From positions 3,793,001-3,857,000 of the forward strand of contig NZ_CP113431.1 in assembly GCF_030506255.1 (NCBI RefSeq): DNA of 64,000 bases, written 5' to 3'. The number at the start of each line of letters is the position of its first letter. The stretch's first letter is position 1. A program made the position numbers and the translations under genes. Positions 1 through 9,176 of the stretch are shown here, in pieces. This stretch comes from Nocardioides sp. Arc9.136. Lineage in GTDB: Bacteria > Actinomycetota > Actinomycetes > Propionibacteriales > Nocardioidaceae. The notes beneath the pieces were generated by a model. That model saw only the letters and a program-made list of their open reading frames with translations, searched no databases and was not told the DNA's origin.

Positions 1-1343
1 ATCGCGTCGGCGGTGGCGAAGTCCTTCGCCGCACGGGCCTGGGCCCGCTGGTCGAGGAGGCCGCGGACGAGGACGTCCACGGCGGTGGTCAGTGCGTCGG
101 CCTTGTCGGAGGCACCGGAGGCGCCGCCCCAGGCGGGGTCGGCCGGGTCGAGGCCCAGCACGTCGAGCATGGCGCGCACCGCGGCGGCCTGGCCGCGTGC
201 GCCCGCGGCGTCGCCGGCCTGCAGCAGCCGGTTGCCCTCGCGGACGGCGTCGTACAGCACGGCGACGGCGGCGGGCGTGCCGAGGTCGTCGTCCATCGCG
301 TCGGCGAAGGCCTGCGGCAGCGCGCCGTCCTGCGCCGCCCCGGTGTCCGCGCCAACCCGGTCGAGGAAGCCCTCGACCCGGCGGAACCCCGCGGCGGACT
401 CCTCGAGCGCCTCGAAGCTGAACTCGACGTGCGAGCGGTAGTGCGCGGCGACGAGGTAGAAGCGCAGCTCGATGCCGCGGAAGCGCTGGAGCACCGACGG
501 GATGGTCAGGCTGTTGCCCAGCGACTTGCTCATCTTCTCGCCGGCGGTGGTGATCCAGGCGTTGTGCATCCAGTACGACGCGAACGGGTGCCCCGCCGCG
601 CGGGACTGCGCCTGCTCGTTCTCGTGGTGGGGGAAGCGCAGGTCGACGCCACCGCCGTGGATGTCGAAGGCGCTGCCGAGGTACTTCCCGGCCATCGCCG
701 AGCACTCGATGTGCCAGCCGGGCCGGCCGCGGCCCCAGGGGCTCGGCCAGGACGCGGTGAGCGGCTCGGAGTCCTTGCGGCCCTTCCACAGCGCGAAGTC
801 GCGGGCGTCGCGCTTCCCGCGGGGGTCGGCGTCCTCCGCGGCCTCCATGTCGTCGATGCGCTGGGAGGTCAGCTCGCCGTACGCCGGCCAGGAGCGGACG
901 TCGAAGTAGACGTCGCCGGAGCCGTCCTCGGCGGCGTAGGCGTGACCGCGCTCGATGAGCGCCTCGATCAGCTCGACCATCTCCGGCACGTGGCCGGTGG
1001 CCGCGGGCTCGTAGGTCGGCGGCGCGACGTTCAGCGCGGCGTACGCGGCGTCGAGCTCGCGCTTCATGATCGCGGCGTGGGCGTACCACGGGCGGCCGAG
1101 GCCGGCGGCCTTGCCGAGGATCTTGTCGTCGATGTCGGTGACGTTGCGGATGAACGTGACGTCGTAGCCGCTGTGCCGCAGCCAGCGCTGCAGGACGTCG
1201 AAGTTGACCCCCGAGCGGACGTGCCCGACGTGCGGCTCGGACTGCACCGTGAGGCCGCAGACGTACACGCTCGCCCTCCCCTCCTCCAGGGGGACGAAGT
1301 CGCGCACCTCGCGCGTCGCGGTGTCGTAGAGCCTCAGGGTCAC
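1..1343 (-). CDS. cysS: Cysteine--tRNA ligase, C-terminal end cut by window edge
   Basis: Charges tRNA-Cys with cysteine in the cytoplasm; class I synthetase. The reading frame runs off the window at base 1, so about 447 codons are seen of a family usually near 460-470, and only the extreme C-terminus is missing. Visible signatures are the zinc-ligand Cys29 (VYVCGLTV), the HIGH variant HVGH at 38-41, a HIECSAM zinc/catalytic segment, FPHHENE and KMSKS at 270-274. The GTG start at 1341-1343 lies 6 nt after a minus-strand TAGACT (1350-1355), the leaderless arrangement common in this window. In mycobacteria cysS follows ispD-ispF directly; here it is about 4 kb from ispF and in the opposite orientation. 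Identification is secure. Confidence 0.97.
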   Translation of the reverse strand, partial: MTLRLYDTATREVRDFVPLEEGRASVYVCGLTVQSEPHVGHVRSGVNFDVLQRWLRHSGYDVTFIRNVTDIDDKILGKAAGLGRPWYAHAAIMKRELDAAYAALNVAPPTYEPAATGHVPEMVELIEALIERGHAYAAEDGSGDVYFDVRSWPAYGELTSQRIDDMEAAEDADPRGKRDARDFALWKGRKDSEPLTASWPSPWGRGRPGWHIECSAMAGKYLGSAFDIHGGGVDLRFPHHENEQAQSRAAGHPFASYWMHNAWITTAGEKMSKSLGNSLTIPSVLQRFRGIELRFYLVAAHYRSHVEFSFEALEESAAGFRRVEGFLDRVGADTGAAQDGALPQAFADAMDDDLGTPAAVAVLYDAVREGNRLLQAGDAAGARGQAAAVRAMLDVLGLDPADPAWGGASGASDKADALTTAVDVLVRGLLDQRAQARAAKDFATADA

Positions 1344-1440
1344 CCCTCCAGTCTAGGGACGGGGCGGGGTGCGGCCCGCATCCTCGGGCGCCCCGCTGTT
1401 CCTGTGACTCGTGGGGCGGATGTGACCTACCGTGGAGCCC

Positions 1441-2661
1441 ATGCGGCGGCTCCTCCCCCTCCTCCTGACCTGCGCCTTCCTCCCGCTCGTGCCCACGGCG
1501 GCCTCGGCGGCACCGGCGCGACCGATCTCCTACACCCAGTGGGACTCCCCCGCCGAGCTGCGCAGCGGCCGGCTGGAGGGGACGCGCGTCACGCGGGGCA
1601 CGCTCGTGCAGACCAAGGCCGCCGCCGGCAGGCGCACGCAGGGCGGCACGGCGTACGACGTCGGCCGGTGGTTCTCGCCGTGGACCAAGCCCGGGTTCGC
1701 GCTCACCGAGCTGATCGGCTCCTGGTCGGCCACCACGACCGGCGACAGCTGGATCGAGGTCGCCGTGCGAGGTCGCGCCGCCGGCGGTGGGCAGTCGAGC
1801 TGGGACGTGCTGGGCCGGTGGACCTCCGGTGACGGCTACACGAAGCGGACGAGCGTCGGCGGCCAGGGCGACGACCTCGCCGACGTCGCCGTCGACACCT
1901 GGAAGGCCCCCCGCGGCCTGGCGTCCTACCAGCTGCGCGTCTCGCTGGCGCGGCGCAGCGGCACCGCGGCCGCGGCCGTCGTCGACACCGTCGGCGCGGT
2001 CGCCTCCCGGCTGCCCTCGGGCGACGTCGCGACGTCCAAGCCGGGGGTCGCCCGCGGCGTGGTGCTCGACGTGCCGCGCTACAGCCAGATGATCCACCAG
2101 GGCCACTCCCCGCAGTGGGGCGGCGGCGGCGAGGCGTGGTGCTCCCCGACGTCGACCTCGATGGTCCTCGGCTACTACGACGCGCTGCCGCCGGCCGCCG
2201 ACCGCGCCTGGGTCGGCTCGGGCCACACCGACCCCTGGGTCGACCACGCCGCGCGGATGACGTACGACGCGGCGTACCGCGGCACCGGCAACTGGCCCTT
2301 CAACACCGCGTACGCCGCCCCGCTGGCCGGTCACGCGTTCGTCACCCGGCTGCGCTCGCTGCGCGAGGCCGAGCGGCTCGTCAAGGCCGGCATCCCGGTC
2401 GTGACCTCGGTGTCCTTCGGCCGCGGCGAGCTCTCCGGCGCACCGATCTCCGCGACCAACGGCCACCTGCTGGTCGTCGTGGGCTTCACCTCCACCGGCG
2501 ACGTCGTCGTCAACGACCCGGCCGCCCCGCGCAACAGCGGCGTGCGGCGCACCTACGACCGCGGTGAGTTCGAGGACGCCTGGCTGCCGACCTCCGGCGG
2601 GCTGGCCTACGTCATCCACGACGACGCCCACCCGCTCCCGCCGTCCAACGGCACCTGGTAG
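1441..2661 (+). CDS. Secreted C39-family (papain-like) cysteine peptidase
   Basis: Predicted exported peptidase of 406 aa. A signal peptide (MRRLL, hydrophobic core, cut near ASAAPA) is followed by a roughly 150-aa beta-rich region with no assignment, then a Peptidase_C39_2-type domain. The putative catalytic Cys is C234 (EAWCSPTS), the His is H342 (TNGHLLVVVGF), and the following VVNDPA supplies the Asn/Asp. Such proteins are common secreted hydrolases of actinobacteria with unknown substrate. TACCGT at 1428-1433 lies 7 nt before ATG 1441, which supports a leaderless start there rather than the in-frame GTG at 1432. A 20-bp perfect palindrome follows the stop codon. Confidence 0.85.
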   Translation: MRRLLPLLLTCAFLPLVPTAASAAPARPISYTQWDSPAELRSGRLEGTRVTRGTLVQTKAAAGRRTQGGTAYDVGRWFSPWTKPGFALTELIGSWSATTTGDSWIEVAVRGRAAGGGQSSWDVLGRWTSGDGYTKRTSVGGQGDDLADVAVDTWKAPRGLASYQLRVSLARRSGTAAAAVVDTVGAVASRLPSGDVATSKPGVARGVVLDVPRYSQMIHQGHSPQWGGGGEAWCSPTSTSMVLGYYDALPPAADRAWVGSGHTDPWVDHAARMTYDAAYRGTGNWPFNTAYAAPLAGHAFVTRLRSLREAERLVKAGIPVVTSVSFGRGELSGAPISATNGHLLVVVGFTSTGDVVVNDPAAPRNSGVRRTYDRGEFEDAWLPTSGGLAYVIHDDAHPLPPSNGTW

Positions 2662-2665
2662 CCCA

Positions 2666-2685
2666 CCCGCTGGTCGACCAGCGGG
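2666..2685. terminator. Perfect 20-bp palindrome after the C39 peptidase
   Basis: CCCGCTGGTC/GACCAGCGGG starts 5 nt after the stop codon. It would form a strong stem, though with almost no loop and no T-run, so it fits the U-tract-less terminators of high-GC actinobacteria. It also contains CTGGTCGACCAG, the terminal motif of the repeat family seen at 36.2 and 60.3-61.7 kb, so it may be a repeat remnant instead. Confidence 0.45.
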
Positions 2686-2913
2686 CCCCGGCGCGGGGCG
2701 GGAGCTCTCGTCGGGACCCGTGACCCTCGTCGGGACCAGTGACCCTCGCCGGGACCCGGCGACCCTCGTCGGGACCAGTGACCGTGGTCGCCGCCCTGCG
2801 TCCCTCACCGGGTCTCGACCCGCTCGCGCGACCTCGTCCCTCGGTCGCGTCGCTTGCTCGACCCGCCTTCGCCACGCGCCGTCCTCGTTCCTCGGACGGC
2901 GCTGCTCAAGCGC
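2686..2913. repeat. Intergenic: four 19-20 bp tandem repeats and a diverged dispersed repeat
   Basis: No gene is supported here. At 2709-2787 a unit like CGTCGGGACCAGTGACCCT is repeated about four times with small changes (starts 2709, 2728, 2747, 2767). At about 2805-2870 the sequence GGGTCTCGACCCGCTCGCG followed by GCTTGCTCGACCC resembles the reverse complement of the GGTYGAGCAGG...GTCGAGACC repeat family found near 36.2 and 60.3-61.7 kb. Confidence 0.6.
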
Positions 2914-3696
2914 TCAGGCGGAGTAGCCGCCGTCGACGTCGAGCTTCTGGCCGGAGACGAACCCGGCACGGGCCGAGGCGAGGAAGCAGACCGCCTCCGC
3001 GACGTCCACGGCGCTGCCGAAGCGGCGCAGGGGGATGTTGCGGCGGGTGACCTCGAGCGCGGCGTCGTCGAGCTCGCCGGAGCCGATCAGGCGCGCGGCC
3101 ATGCCGTCGGTGAGCATGCCGGGACCCACGGCGTTCACGCGGACGCCGTACCGCCCCTCCTCGGCCGCCAGGCCCCGCACCAGCGCCTCCACCGCTCCCT
3201 TGGGCGCGGAGGAGAGCCCGTCGCGGACCGGGAAGCGGGCCGTCGCGGCGGTGGTCACCGCGACCACCGAGCCCTGGGTCGCCCGCAGGTGCGGCAGCGC
3301 GGGCTGCACGACGCCGAAGAACCCGGCCGCGTCCGCCTGCAGCTGGGCGGCCATCGCCGCCGGCGCGACGGCGGACAGGTGGGTCATCGGGACGTGCGGG
3401 CCGGCGGCGTGCACCAGCGTGTGGATGCCCCCGTGCTCGGCGGCGACGGTCTCGACGAGGGCGGCCGCCGCGTCGAGGTCCCCGAGGTCCAGGGCGTGCG
3501 CGGTGGCGACGGCGCCGTGCCCGCGGGCCTCGGCGACCGCCGCCTCCCCCGCCTCGGGGCGCGAGCGGTAGGTCAGCGCCACGTCCGAGCCGCGGGCGGC
3601 GAGGAGGCGCACGACCTCGAGGCCGATCCCGCCGCTGCCGCCGACGACCAGGGCGCAGCCGGGCCGCCCGGCGAAGTCGCGCACGTCGGGGCTCAC
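2914..3696 (-). CDS. SDR-family oxidoreductase lacking the canonical catalytic Tyr
   Basis: Rossmann-fold protein of 260 aa. The nucleotide-binding loop is GGSGGIG at 19-25 instead of the usual TGxxxGIG. RVNAVGPG and the C-terminal GQKLDVDGGYS are typical of classical SDRs. The normal YxxxK motif reads SSAPK, so the catalytic Tyr is replaced by Ser and ordinary SDR chemistry is doubtful. The GTG start overlaps the TGA of the upstream molybdoenzyme gene (GTGA), implying translational coupling. Substrate is unknown; a non-canonical reductase or a pseudoenzyme are both possible. Confidence 0.85.
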   Translation of the reverse strand: MSPDVRDFAGRPGCALVVGGSGGIGLEVVRLLAARGSDVALTYRSRPEAGEAAVAEARGHGAVATAHALDLGDLDAAAALVETVAAEHGGIHTLVHAAGPHVPMTHLSAVAPAAMAAQLQADAAGFFGVVQPALPHLRATQGSVVAVTTAATARFPVRDGLSSAPKGAVEALVRGLAAEEGRYGVRVNAVGPGMLTDGMAARLIGSGELDDAALEVTRRNIPLRRFGSAVDVAEAVCFLASARAGFVSGQKLDVDGGYSA

Positions 3697-5270
3697 GCCT
3701 CCACCACCGAGAACGACCGCTCGTGCCAGCCGGTCGCGCCGTCGGGCAGCACGCCGGCCTCGACGCCGGTCTGCACGGCACCGGTCTTGTCGGTCATCCG
3801 CACCCGCACGGCGTGGTCGCCGGGCTCCAGCTCCATCTCGCCGACCCACTGCACCCAGGTGTCGTCGGTGCCCGGGCGCGCCACCTCGACCGGGACCCAC
3901 TCACCGCCGTCGACGGCGATCTCCACGGTCGCGACGCCGGTGTGCTGGGCCCAGGCGACCCCACCGAAGCGGACCGGCCCGGCCGGCACGTCGGCGTCGG
4001 TGCGGGGGACGTCGACGCGGGAGGACATCTTCACCGGGCCGCGCTCGCCCCAGCCCTTGGTCGTCCAGTACGCCTCGAAGTCCTCGAACCGGGTGACCTC
4101 GAGCTCGCGGACCCACTTGGTCGCCGAGACGTAGCCGTACAGGCCGGGGACGATCGTGCGCACCGGGAACCCGTGCTCGATGGGCAGCGGCCGGCCGTTC
4201 ATCGCGACCGCCAGCACGGCGTCGCGGTCGTCGGTGAGCGCCTCCAGCGGGGTGCCGCAGGTCCAACCGTCGTCGGAGGTCTGCTTCACCGCGTCCGCCC
4301 CCTCCTGGACGCCCGCCTCGGCGAGCAGGTCGGCGATGCGCACCCCGCTCCACCAGGCGTTGCCGATGAGGTCGCCGCCGACCTCGTTGGAGACGCAGTT
4401 GAGGGTGATCCAGGACTGGGTGAGCTCGCGCGCGACCAGCTCGGCGTAGGTGATCTCCATCGGCCGGTCGACCATGCCGGTGATCCGCAGGGTCCAGTCG
4501 GCGGGCTCGATCGCCGGCACGACCAGCGCGGTGTGGATCAGGTAGAACTCGTCGTTCGGCGTCCGCCAGGGGCTGACGTCGGCGAGGTCGACGCGGGCAC
4601 CGGCCGGCACCTGCCCCTCGGTGACGCCGTCGAGCTTGAGCAGCCGGCGGCTCTTCTCGACGTGCCGACGACCGCTGCCGACGGCGCGGCCGAAGACCCC
4701 GAGCGCGACCGCCACGGCCGACATCAACCCGGCGCGCAGCACGAACCCGCGACGGGTGTGCCGGTGCAGTGCCGGGAGGTCGTCGGCCGGCTCGGCGCGC
4801 TCGCGGTGCTCGACGGCCAGGACGTCGGCGCGGCGCAGCGGGTCGGTGAGGACCGAGAGGCAGACGACCCAGGTCACGAAGCCCACGGCCACCGGGACCA
4901 GGTCGGTCCCGCCGGCCCCGCGCTGGGCGAGCACCGCGACGGCCCCGATCGCGGCGAGCACGCCGAAGACCACGGCGGGCATCCACCAGGAGCGGCGCGC
5001 GAGGCGGCCGGCCCAGGCGAAGAGCGCGCCGAGCGCCACGACCACGCCGAGCACCAGGAGCGGCTTGTCGGCCGCCCCGACCAGGCGGATCGCCTTCTCG
5101 ATCACCGCGCCGGGCACCAGCCGGATCAGCTGCTCGACCACCGCCACGACGGGCGAGTCGCGGATCGTCATCACCATGGCGGCGCAGTACGACGTCGCAA
5201 GCCCGGCCGCGCCCGCGACCAGTCCTGCGACCGACCACGCACCGCGAGACGTCCGCACGGACCCGATCAT
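3693..5270 (-). CDS. Membrane-anchored molybdopterin oxidoreductase, sulfite oxidase family
   Basis: 525 aa. The N-terminal ~150 residues hold about four hydrophobic segments. A twin-arginine-like RRGFVLR follows, then a sulfite-oxidase-type Mo-cofactor domain with the predicted Mo-ligating Cys at 292 ([11 protein letters not shown]) and a C-terminal Mo-co dimerisation domain ending [11 protein letters not shown]. Bacterial members transfer electrons to a membrane or periplasmic partner; the natural substrate (sulfite, sulfoxide or other) cannot be read from sequence. No haem domain is present. It lies 20 bp from divergent ispF with no clear -10 box between them, so the true start may be downstream of the ATG used here. 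Confidence 0.88.
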   Translation of the reverse strand: MIGSVRTSRGAWSVAGLVAGAAGLATSYCAAMVMTIRDSPVVAVVEQLIRLVPGAVIEKAIRLVGAADKPLLVLGVVVALGALFAWAGRLARRSWWMPAVVFGVLAAIGAVAVLAQRGAGGTDLVPVAVGFVTWVVCLSVLTDPLRRADVLAVEHRERAEPADDLPALHRHTRRGFVLRAGLMSAVAVALGVFGRAVGSGRRHVEKSRRLLKLDGVTEGQVPAGARVDLADVSPWRTPNDEFYLIHTALVVPAIEPADWTLRITGMVDRPMEITYAELVARELTQSWITLNCVSNEVGGDLIGNAWWSGVRIADLLAEAGVQEGADAVKQTSDDGWTCGTPLEALTDDRDAVLAVAMNGRPLPIEHGFPVRTIVPGLYGYVSATKWVRELEVTRFEDFEAYWTTKGWGERGPVKMSSRVDVPRTDADVPAGPVRFGGVAWAQHTGVATVEIAVDGGEWVPVEVARPGTDDTWVQWVGEMELEPGDHAVRVRMTDKTGAVQTGVEAGVLPDGATGWHERSFSVVEA

Positions 5271-5290
5271 CCCTCAGGCATGATCGCGCC

Positions 5291-5788
5291 GTGCCACCCA
5301 ACCTCGCTGGCCGGATCCGTGTCGGGACCGGCACCGACGTCCACCGCCTCGTCGACGGGGTCCCGCTGCACCTCGCCGGGCTCTCCTGGCCCGGGGAGCC
5401 GCAGGGCCTCGAGGGCCACTCCGACGCCGACGTCGCCGCCCACGCGGCGTGCGACGCGCTGCTCTCCGCGGCCGGCCTCGGCGACCTCGGCTCCAACTTC
5501 GGCACCGCCGAGCCGCAGTGGGCCGGCGCCTCGGGCGCCGCGCTGCTCGGCGAGACCGCCCGCCGCGTGCGGGCCGCCGGCTGGGAGGTCGGGAACGTGG
5601 CGGTGCAGGTGATCGGGAACCGGCCCAAGATCGGCCCGCGCCGGGCGGAGGCCGAGTCGGCGCTGAGCGCCGCGCTCGGCGCCCCCGTGACGGTCTCGGC
5701 GACGACGACCGACGGGCTGGGCCTGACCGGCCGTGGCGAGGGCGTCGCGGCCGTCGCGACCGCGCTGGTCGTGCGGGAGGACGCGTGA
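5291..5788 (+). CDS. ispF: 2-C-methyl-D-erythritol 2,4-cyclodiphosphate synthase
   Basis: MEP-pathway enzyme that cyclises CDP-ME 2-phosphate to MEcPP with loss of CMP. 165 aa, the normal family length. Metal ligands D16 and H18 (GTDVHRL) and H51 ([12 protein letters not shown]) are present, as are the HSDAD segment and the C-terminal [14 protein letters not shown] motif. GTG start. The TGA overlaps the GTG of the following hydrolase (GTGA). In mycobacteria ispF lies between ispD and cysS; here it is separated from ispD by two hydrolases and the nirD pair. Confidence 0.96.
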   Translation: MPPNLAGRIRVGTGTDVHRLVDGVPLHLAGLSWPGEPQGLEGHSDADVAAHAACDALLSAAGLGDLGSNFGTAEPQWAGASGAALLGETARRVRAAGWEVGNVAVQVIGNRPKIGPRRAEAESALSAALGAPVTVSATTTDGLGLTGRGEGVAAVATALVVREDA

Positions 5789-6699
5789 GGCACACGCTCA
5801 CCACCCACGACGGCCTGACCCTGCACGTCTCGACCCACGGTCGTGCGGACGCCGCCGTGACGGTGCTCCTCGCCCACTGCTGGACGGCCGACGAGGAGGA
5901 CTGGCACTACCAGGTGCGCGACCTGCTCGACCGCTACGGCAGCGACCTGCGCCTGGTCACCTGGGACGCGCGCGGCCACGGCCGCTCGGAGACCGCGCCG
6001 CTCGAGGCCTGCACCATCGAGGACCTCGCCCGCGACCTCGGCGCCGTCGTGGACGCCTACGCCGCGGACGGCCCGCTCGTCCTCGCCGGCCACTCGATCG
6101 GCGGCATGACGATCATGGAGCTGCCCGAGGTCCGCCCGGACCTGGTCCACCGGGTCCACGGGCTGCTGTTCGTCTCCACCTCCTCCGGCGAGCTCGGCAC
6201 GGTGACCCTCGGCCTTCCCGACGTCGGCTCGGCCGCCCGCCGCGCCATCCCGCACGTGCTGGCCGCCCGCGCCCGGCTGCTGACCCGCCGGGAGCGGCGG
6301 CGCACCCCCTCGATCGAGCGGTACGTCGTCCACCGGCTGCTCTTCGGCCGGCCGCTGCGGCTGCGCGACGCCGGGCTCGCCACCGACCAGCTGATCTGCT
6401 GCCCGCCGGCCACGATGGAGGGCTTCTACCGCGACCTGATGCGCCACGAGCGGCTCGCCGGGCTCGCGGCGTACGACGACGTGCCGACGGTCGTGCTGGT
6501 CGGCAGCGCGGACCGGCTCACCCCGCCGCCGCACGCCCGCCGGCTGGCCGGCGGGATCCGCGGGGCGCGGATGCTGGTCGCCCCGGGCGCGGGGCACTAC
6601 CTCCCCCTCGAGCGCCCCGACCTGGTCACCGAGCACCTGGTCGCGCTCGTCGAGCGGGCCCGCTCCGCGGCGCGCACCCCGGTCCGGCGCATCGTCTAG
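5785..6699 (+). CDS. Alpha/beta-hydrolase family protein
   Basis: 304 aa. The oxyanion region is [12 protein letters not shown], the nucleophile elbow is GHSIGG with Ser104, the acid is in [12 protein letters not shown], and the catalytic His is in [13 protein letters not shown]. This is a classical, complete triad. Cytoplasmic, with no signal peptide. The start GTG overlaps the ispF stop (GTGA), so it is probably cotranslated with ispF, but no functional link to isoprenoid synthesis can be shown. The substrate is unknown; esterases, lipases and haloperoxidase-like enzymes share this architecture. Confidence 0.85.
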   Translation: MRHTLTTHDGLTLHVSTHGRADAAVTVLLAHCWTADEEDWHYQVRDLLDRYGSDLRLVTWDARGHGRSETAPLEACTIEDLARDLGAVVDAYAADGPLVLAGHSIGGMTIMELPEVRPDLVHRVHGLLFVSTSSGELGTVTLGLPDVGSAARRAIPHVLAARARLLTRRERRRTPSIERYVVHRLLFGRPLRLRDAGLATDQLICCPPATMEGFYRDLMRHERLAGLAAYDDVPTVVLVGSADRLTPPPHARRLAGGIRGARMLVAPGAGHYLPLERPDLVTEHLVALVERARSAARTPVRRIV

Positions 6700-6740
6700 C
6701 CCGACCGGTGAGTCCGGTCCCCGGCCGGGGTCGGACCACC

Positions 6741-7391
6741 ATGACGACCTTCGCGCTCCTGCACGGCGCGGGCGACGGCGGCTGGGCCTGGCACCTCGTC
6801 GGGCGCGCGCTCGTCTCGCGCGGCCACCGGGCCGTCGCGCCCGACCTGCCGACCGACCGCGCCGACGCGACCTGGCACCACTGCGTCGACGTGGTCGAGG
6901 CCGCCCTCGACCGCACGGAGGGGCTCGACGACCTGGTGGTGGTGGGGCACTCCGCCGGCGGGTTCGTCGTGCCCCTCGTGGCCGAGCGGCTGGCCGGGCG
7001 CCGGGAGGTGCGGCTGCAGGTGTTCGTGGCCGGGATGGTGCCCCGGCCGGGCGAGAGCGCCGCGGAGTGGTTCGGTGCCGTCGGCTGGACCGGCGGGGTG
7101 CCCGACCTCGACGACGACGTGCCACCCGGGCTCGCGGCCGAGGCCGCCGCCCGGGAGCGGTCGACCTCCGACCGGCTGGGCGCCGCGCCGTGGCCGGCGG
7201 CCGCCCTGCCCGCCGTCCCGAGCCGGTACGTCGTCACCACCCGCGACCGGTTCCTGCCGCCGGCGGTGCAGCGGCGGGTCGCCGCGGAGCGGCTGGGCAT
7301 CACCGCGCCCGACGAGGTCGCGACCGGGCACTGCCCCCACCTGAGCCGGCCCGAGGAGCTGGCCGACCTGCTCGCGGGTGATTCCCCCTAG
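6741..7391 (+). CDS. Alpha/beta-hydrolase, methylesterase-like
   Basis: 216 aa. It starts with FALLHGAGDGGWAW and has the nucleophile elbow GHSAGG (Ser71), a short cap and a C-terminal TGHCPHLSRPEELADLL segment providing the catalytic His. The layout resembles the small plant MeSA-esterase/hydroxynitrile-lyase-like branch of the fold. ATG start 41 nt after the previous hydrolase, so probably the same transcript. Its TAG overlaps the convergent CbiX-like gene by 4 nt. Substrate unknown. Confidence 0.85.
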   Translation: MTTFALLHGAGDGGWAWHLVGRALVSRGHRAVAPDLPTDRADATWHHCVDVVEAALDRTEGLDDLVVVGHSAGGFVVPLVAERLAGRREVRLQVFVAGMVPRPGESAAEWFGAVGWTGGVPDLDDDVPPGLAAEAAARERSTSDRLGAAPWPAAALPAVPSRYVVTTRDRFLPPAVQRRVAAERLGITAPDEVATGHCPHLSRPEELADLLAGDSP

Positions 7392-7981
7392 GCCGCCACC
7401 GGGTGCTGCCGGGCCCGGTAGCGCCGCACGACCAGCTCGACCAGGAACCGGTGCGCCCCGAGCACGTCGGCGACGACCGGCGCACCGGCGGCGGAGGCGG
7501 TCGCCCGCACCTCGTCCGCGTCCGGGCCGGGGGCGAGGAGGTACGGCGAGACGGCCGTGCCGCGGCCCAGGAGCTCCTCGGGGCGCGGCACCGGGCCGGT
7601 CTGCGCCGCGAGCCGCACCGGTCCGGTCCAGGTGTGGGCGAGCAGTGCCGCTGCGCGCACGAGCCGTTCCTGGTCCTCCGGGCGGTGCGACCCGGGCGCC
7701 ACCATCACCACCGCCCGGCCCGGACGCGCCCCCGCGGCGATCAGCCGGGAGGCCTGGGCCGCGGCGAGGAGCGGGTGCGGCCCGAGCGGTCGGCCGTGCG
7801 GGAGGGCGCCGTCCAGCGCCACCGGCACGACGACCGGCGGGCGGACCGCTCCGGCGAGGACGCCCCGAAGCCCGTCGCCGCACGTCGCGACCGCCGGGAC
7901 GCCCAGCGCGGCGGCCGCACGTCGGGTCACCTCGGCGACGACAGGGCAGCCCGGCCGGCCGACCGTGACCAGCAGGCTCAT
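7388..7981 (-). CDS. Sirohydrochlorin chelatase-like (CbiX-type) protein
   Basis: 197 aa. The pattern of a CbiX/SirB chelatase repeat is visible: GPHPLLAAAQASRLIAAG, VMVAPGSHRPEDQERLVRAAALL, and a second half with SPYLLAPG, VVADVLG and a final RYRARQ. These enzymes insert a metal into sirohydrochlorin to make sirohaem, the cofactor of nitrite reductase NirB. The start ATG overlaps the nirD stop (ATGA), so the two are coupled. The N-terminal histidine motif of classical chelatases (GHGS) is not present (VTVGRPG instead), so activity is uncertain. Confidence 0.72.
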   Translation of the reverse strand: MSLLVTVGRPGCPVVAEVTRRAAAALGVPAVATCGDGLRGVLAGAVRPPVVVPVALDGALPHGRPLGPHPLLAAAQASRLIAAGARPGRAVVMVAPGSHRPEDQERLVRAAALLAHTWTGPVRLAAQTGPVPRPEELLGRGTAVSPYLLAPGPDADEVRATASAAGAPVVADVLGAHRFLVELVVRRYRARQHPVAA

Positions 7982-8337
7982 GCCGCGGCGGCCTTGCGGT
8001 GGCCGACGAACACCCGGCCCTCGACGATCTTGACGTCGTAGGCCGGCACCGCCGCGCCCGGGTCGTCGAGGCACTTGCCGGTGCGCAGGTCGAAGGCGTG
8101 CCGGTGCGAGGGGGACGCGACGAACGGCACGTCGCCCCGCAGGCCGACGATCCCCTTGGCGATGACCGAGGCCTTGGCGAACGGGTCGTGGTTGCCGAGG
8201 GCGAAGACCCGGTCGTCGGCGAGCCGGAAGATGGCGATCGCCTGCCCGTGCACCAGGGCGGTGGCGGCCCGCTCGACCTCGAGGTCGACCAGCGCGCACA
8301 CCGGCTGCCACTGGTCGTGCGCGGCTCGCGGGGTCAC
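7978..8337 (-). CDS. nirD: Nitrite reductase small subunit NirD-like
   Basis: 119 aa Rieske-fold protein without cluster ligands. The segments ALVHGQAIAIFRL, FALGNHDPF, KGIVG, PSHRHAFDLRTGKCLDDP and YDVKIVEGRVFV match NirD, in which the Rieske CxH/CxxH motifs are lost. NirD partners the sirohaem NADH-nitrite reductase NirB. No nirB is adjacent; upstream is the divergent ispD. The GTG start is chosen because it opens the conserved domain directly. Coupled by ATGA to the CbiX-like gene. Confidence 0.85.
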   Translation of the reverse strand: MTPRAAHDQWQPVCALVDLEVERAATALVHGQAIAIFRLADDRVFALGNHDPFAKASVIAKGIVGLRGDVPFVASPSHRHAFDLRTGKCLDDPGAAVPAYDVKIVEGRVFVGHRKAAAA

Positions 8338-8454
8338 GCCGCCGAAACTAGGTCGCCCAGGTTCACGGCCGGGTTTCGTCGTGCAACGGGCGTGTAAATC
8401 GTTGCTCGCACCGGTGCCCGAGCCACGCGCACACGCCGCGATAGCCTCCGCTGC

Positions 8455-9156
8455 GTGCCCGCCGCCGTCGTCGTCCTCGCCGCGGGTGCCGGCTCCCGCG
8501 TCGGCGCCGAGGTCAACAAGGTCCTCCTGCCGCTGGGCACCCAGGCCGTGCTGGCGTGGTCGGTGCGCGACGCGCTCGCGGTCGACGACGTCGCCCGCGT
8601 GGTCCTGGTCGTGCGAGCAGGCGAGGAGCAGGCCGTCGCCGACGCGGTGACCCCGCACCTCGGCGACGGCGAGGTGCGGGTGGTGACCGGCGGCGCGACC
8701 CGGCACGCCTCGGAGTGGCGGGCGCTGCGCGCGCTCGCCCCCGAGATCGACGCCGGCGCGATCGACGTCGTCGCCGTCCACGACGGGGCCCGGCCACTGG
8801 CCGGCGTCGAGCTCCTCGCGGCGACCGTGCGCGCCGCCCGCGAGCACGGCGGCGCGATCCCCGTCGTGCCGCTGAGCGGGCTCGTGTCGGTCGCGGGCGA
8901 CCGGCTGCCGACCGGGCTGGTCGGCGTGCAGACGCCTCAGGCGTTCCGCGCGGGCGCGCTGCTCGCGGCGTACCGCAGCGCCGACGCCGACGGCTTCGAG
9001 GGCACCGACACCGCCAGCTGCCTGGAGCGCTATCCCGACGTCCCGGGAGGACCGGTGCGGATCGCGGCGGTGCCCAGCACCTCGCGCAACCTCAAGATCA
9101 CCTTCCCCGAGGACGTCGACCTGGCGCTCGCCCTCGCCCCGCCGTCCGCGCCCTGA
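8455..9156 (+). CDS. ispD: 2-C-methyl-D-erythritol 4-phosphate cytidylyltransferase
   Basis: Transfers CMP from CTP to MEP (MEP pathway). 233 aa, normal length. The CTP-binding glycine-rich loop AAGAGSRVG followed by NKVLLPL is intact, as are [24 protein letters not shown] and the C-terminal [17 protein letters not shown] start 7 nt after TAGCCT (8442-8447), a leaderless pattern. This is the intact copy; a degenerate IspD-like protein lies just downstream on the other strand. Confidence 0.96.
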   Translation: MPAAVVVLAAGAGSRVGAEVNKVLLPLGTQAVLAWSVRDALAVDDVARVVLVVRAGEEQAVADAVTPHLGDGEVRVVTGGATRHASEWRALRALAPEIDAGAIDVVAVHDGARPLAGVELLAATVRAAREHGGAIPVVPLSGLVSVAGDRLPTGLVGVQTPQAFRAGALLAAYRSADADGFEGTDTASCLERYPDVPGGPVRIAAVPSTSRNLKITFPEDVDLALALAPPSAP

Positions 9157-9176
9157 CCTCCGGCCCTGCGGACAGG

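Noticed and set aside
3901..7125. 1074-codon open frame on the minus strand
   Set aside because: It is antisense to ispF, both hydrolases and part of the molybdoenzyme frame, is dominated by Arg/Pro/Ala, and shows no family motif. Long empty frames are normal at this GC content.
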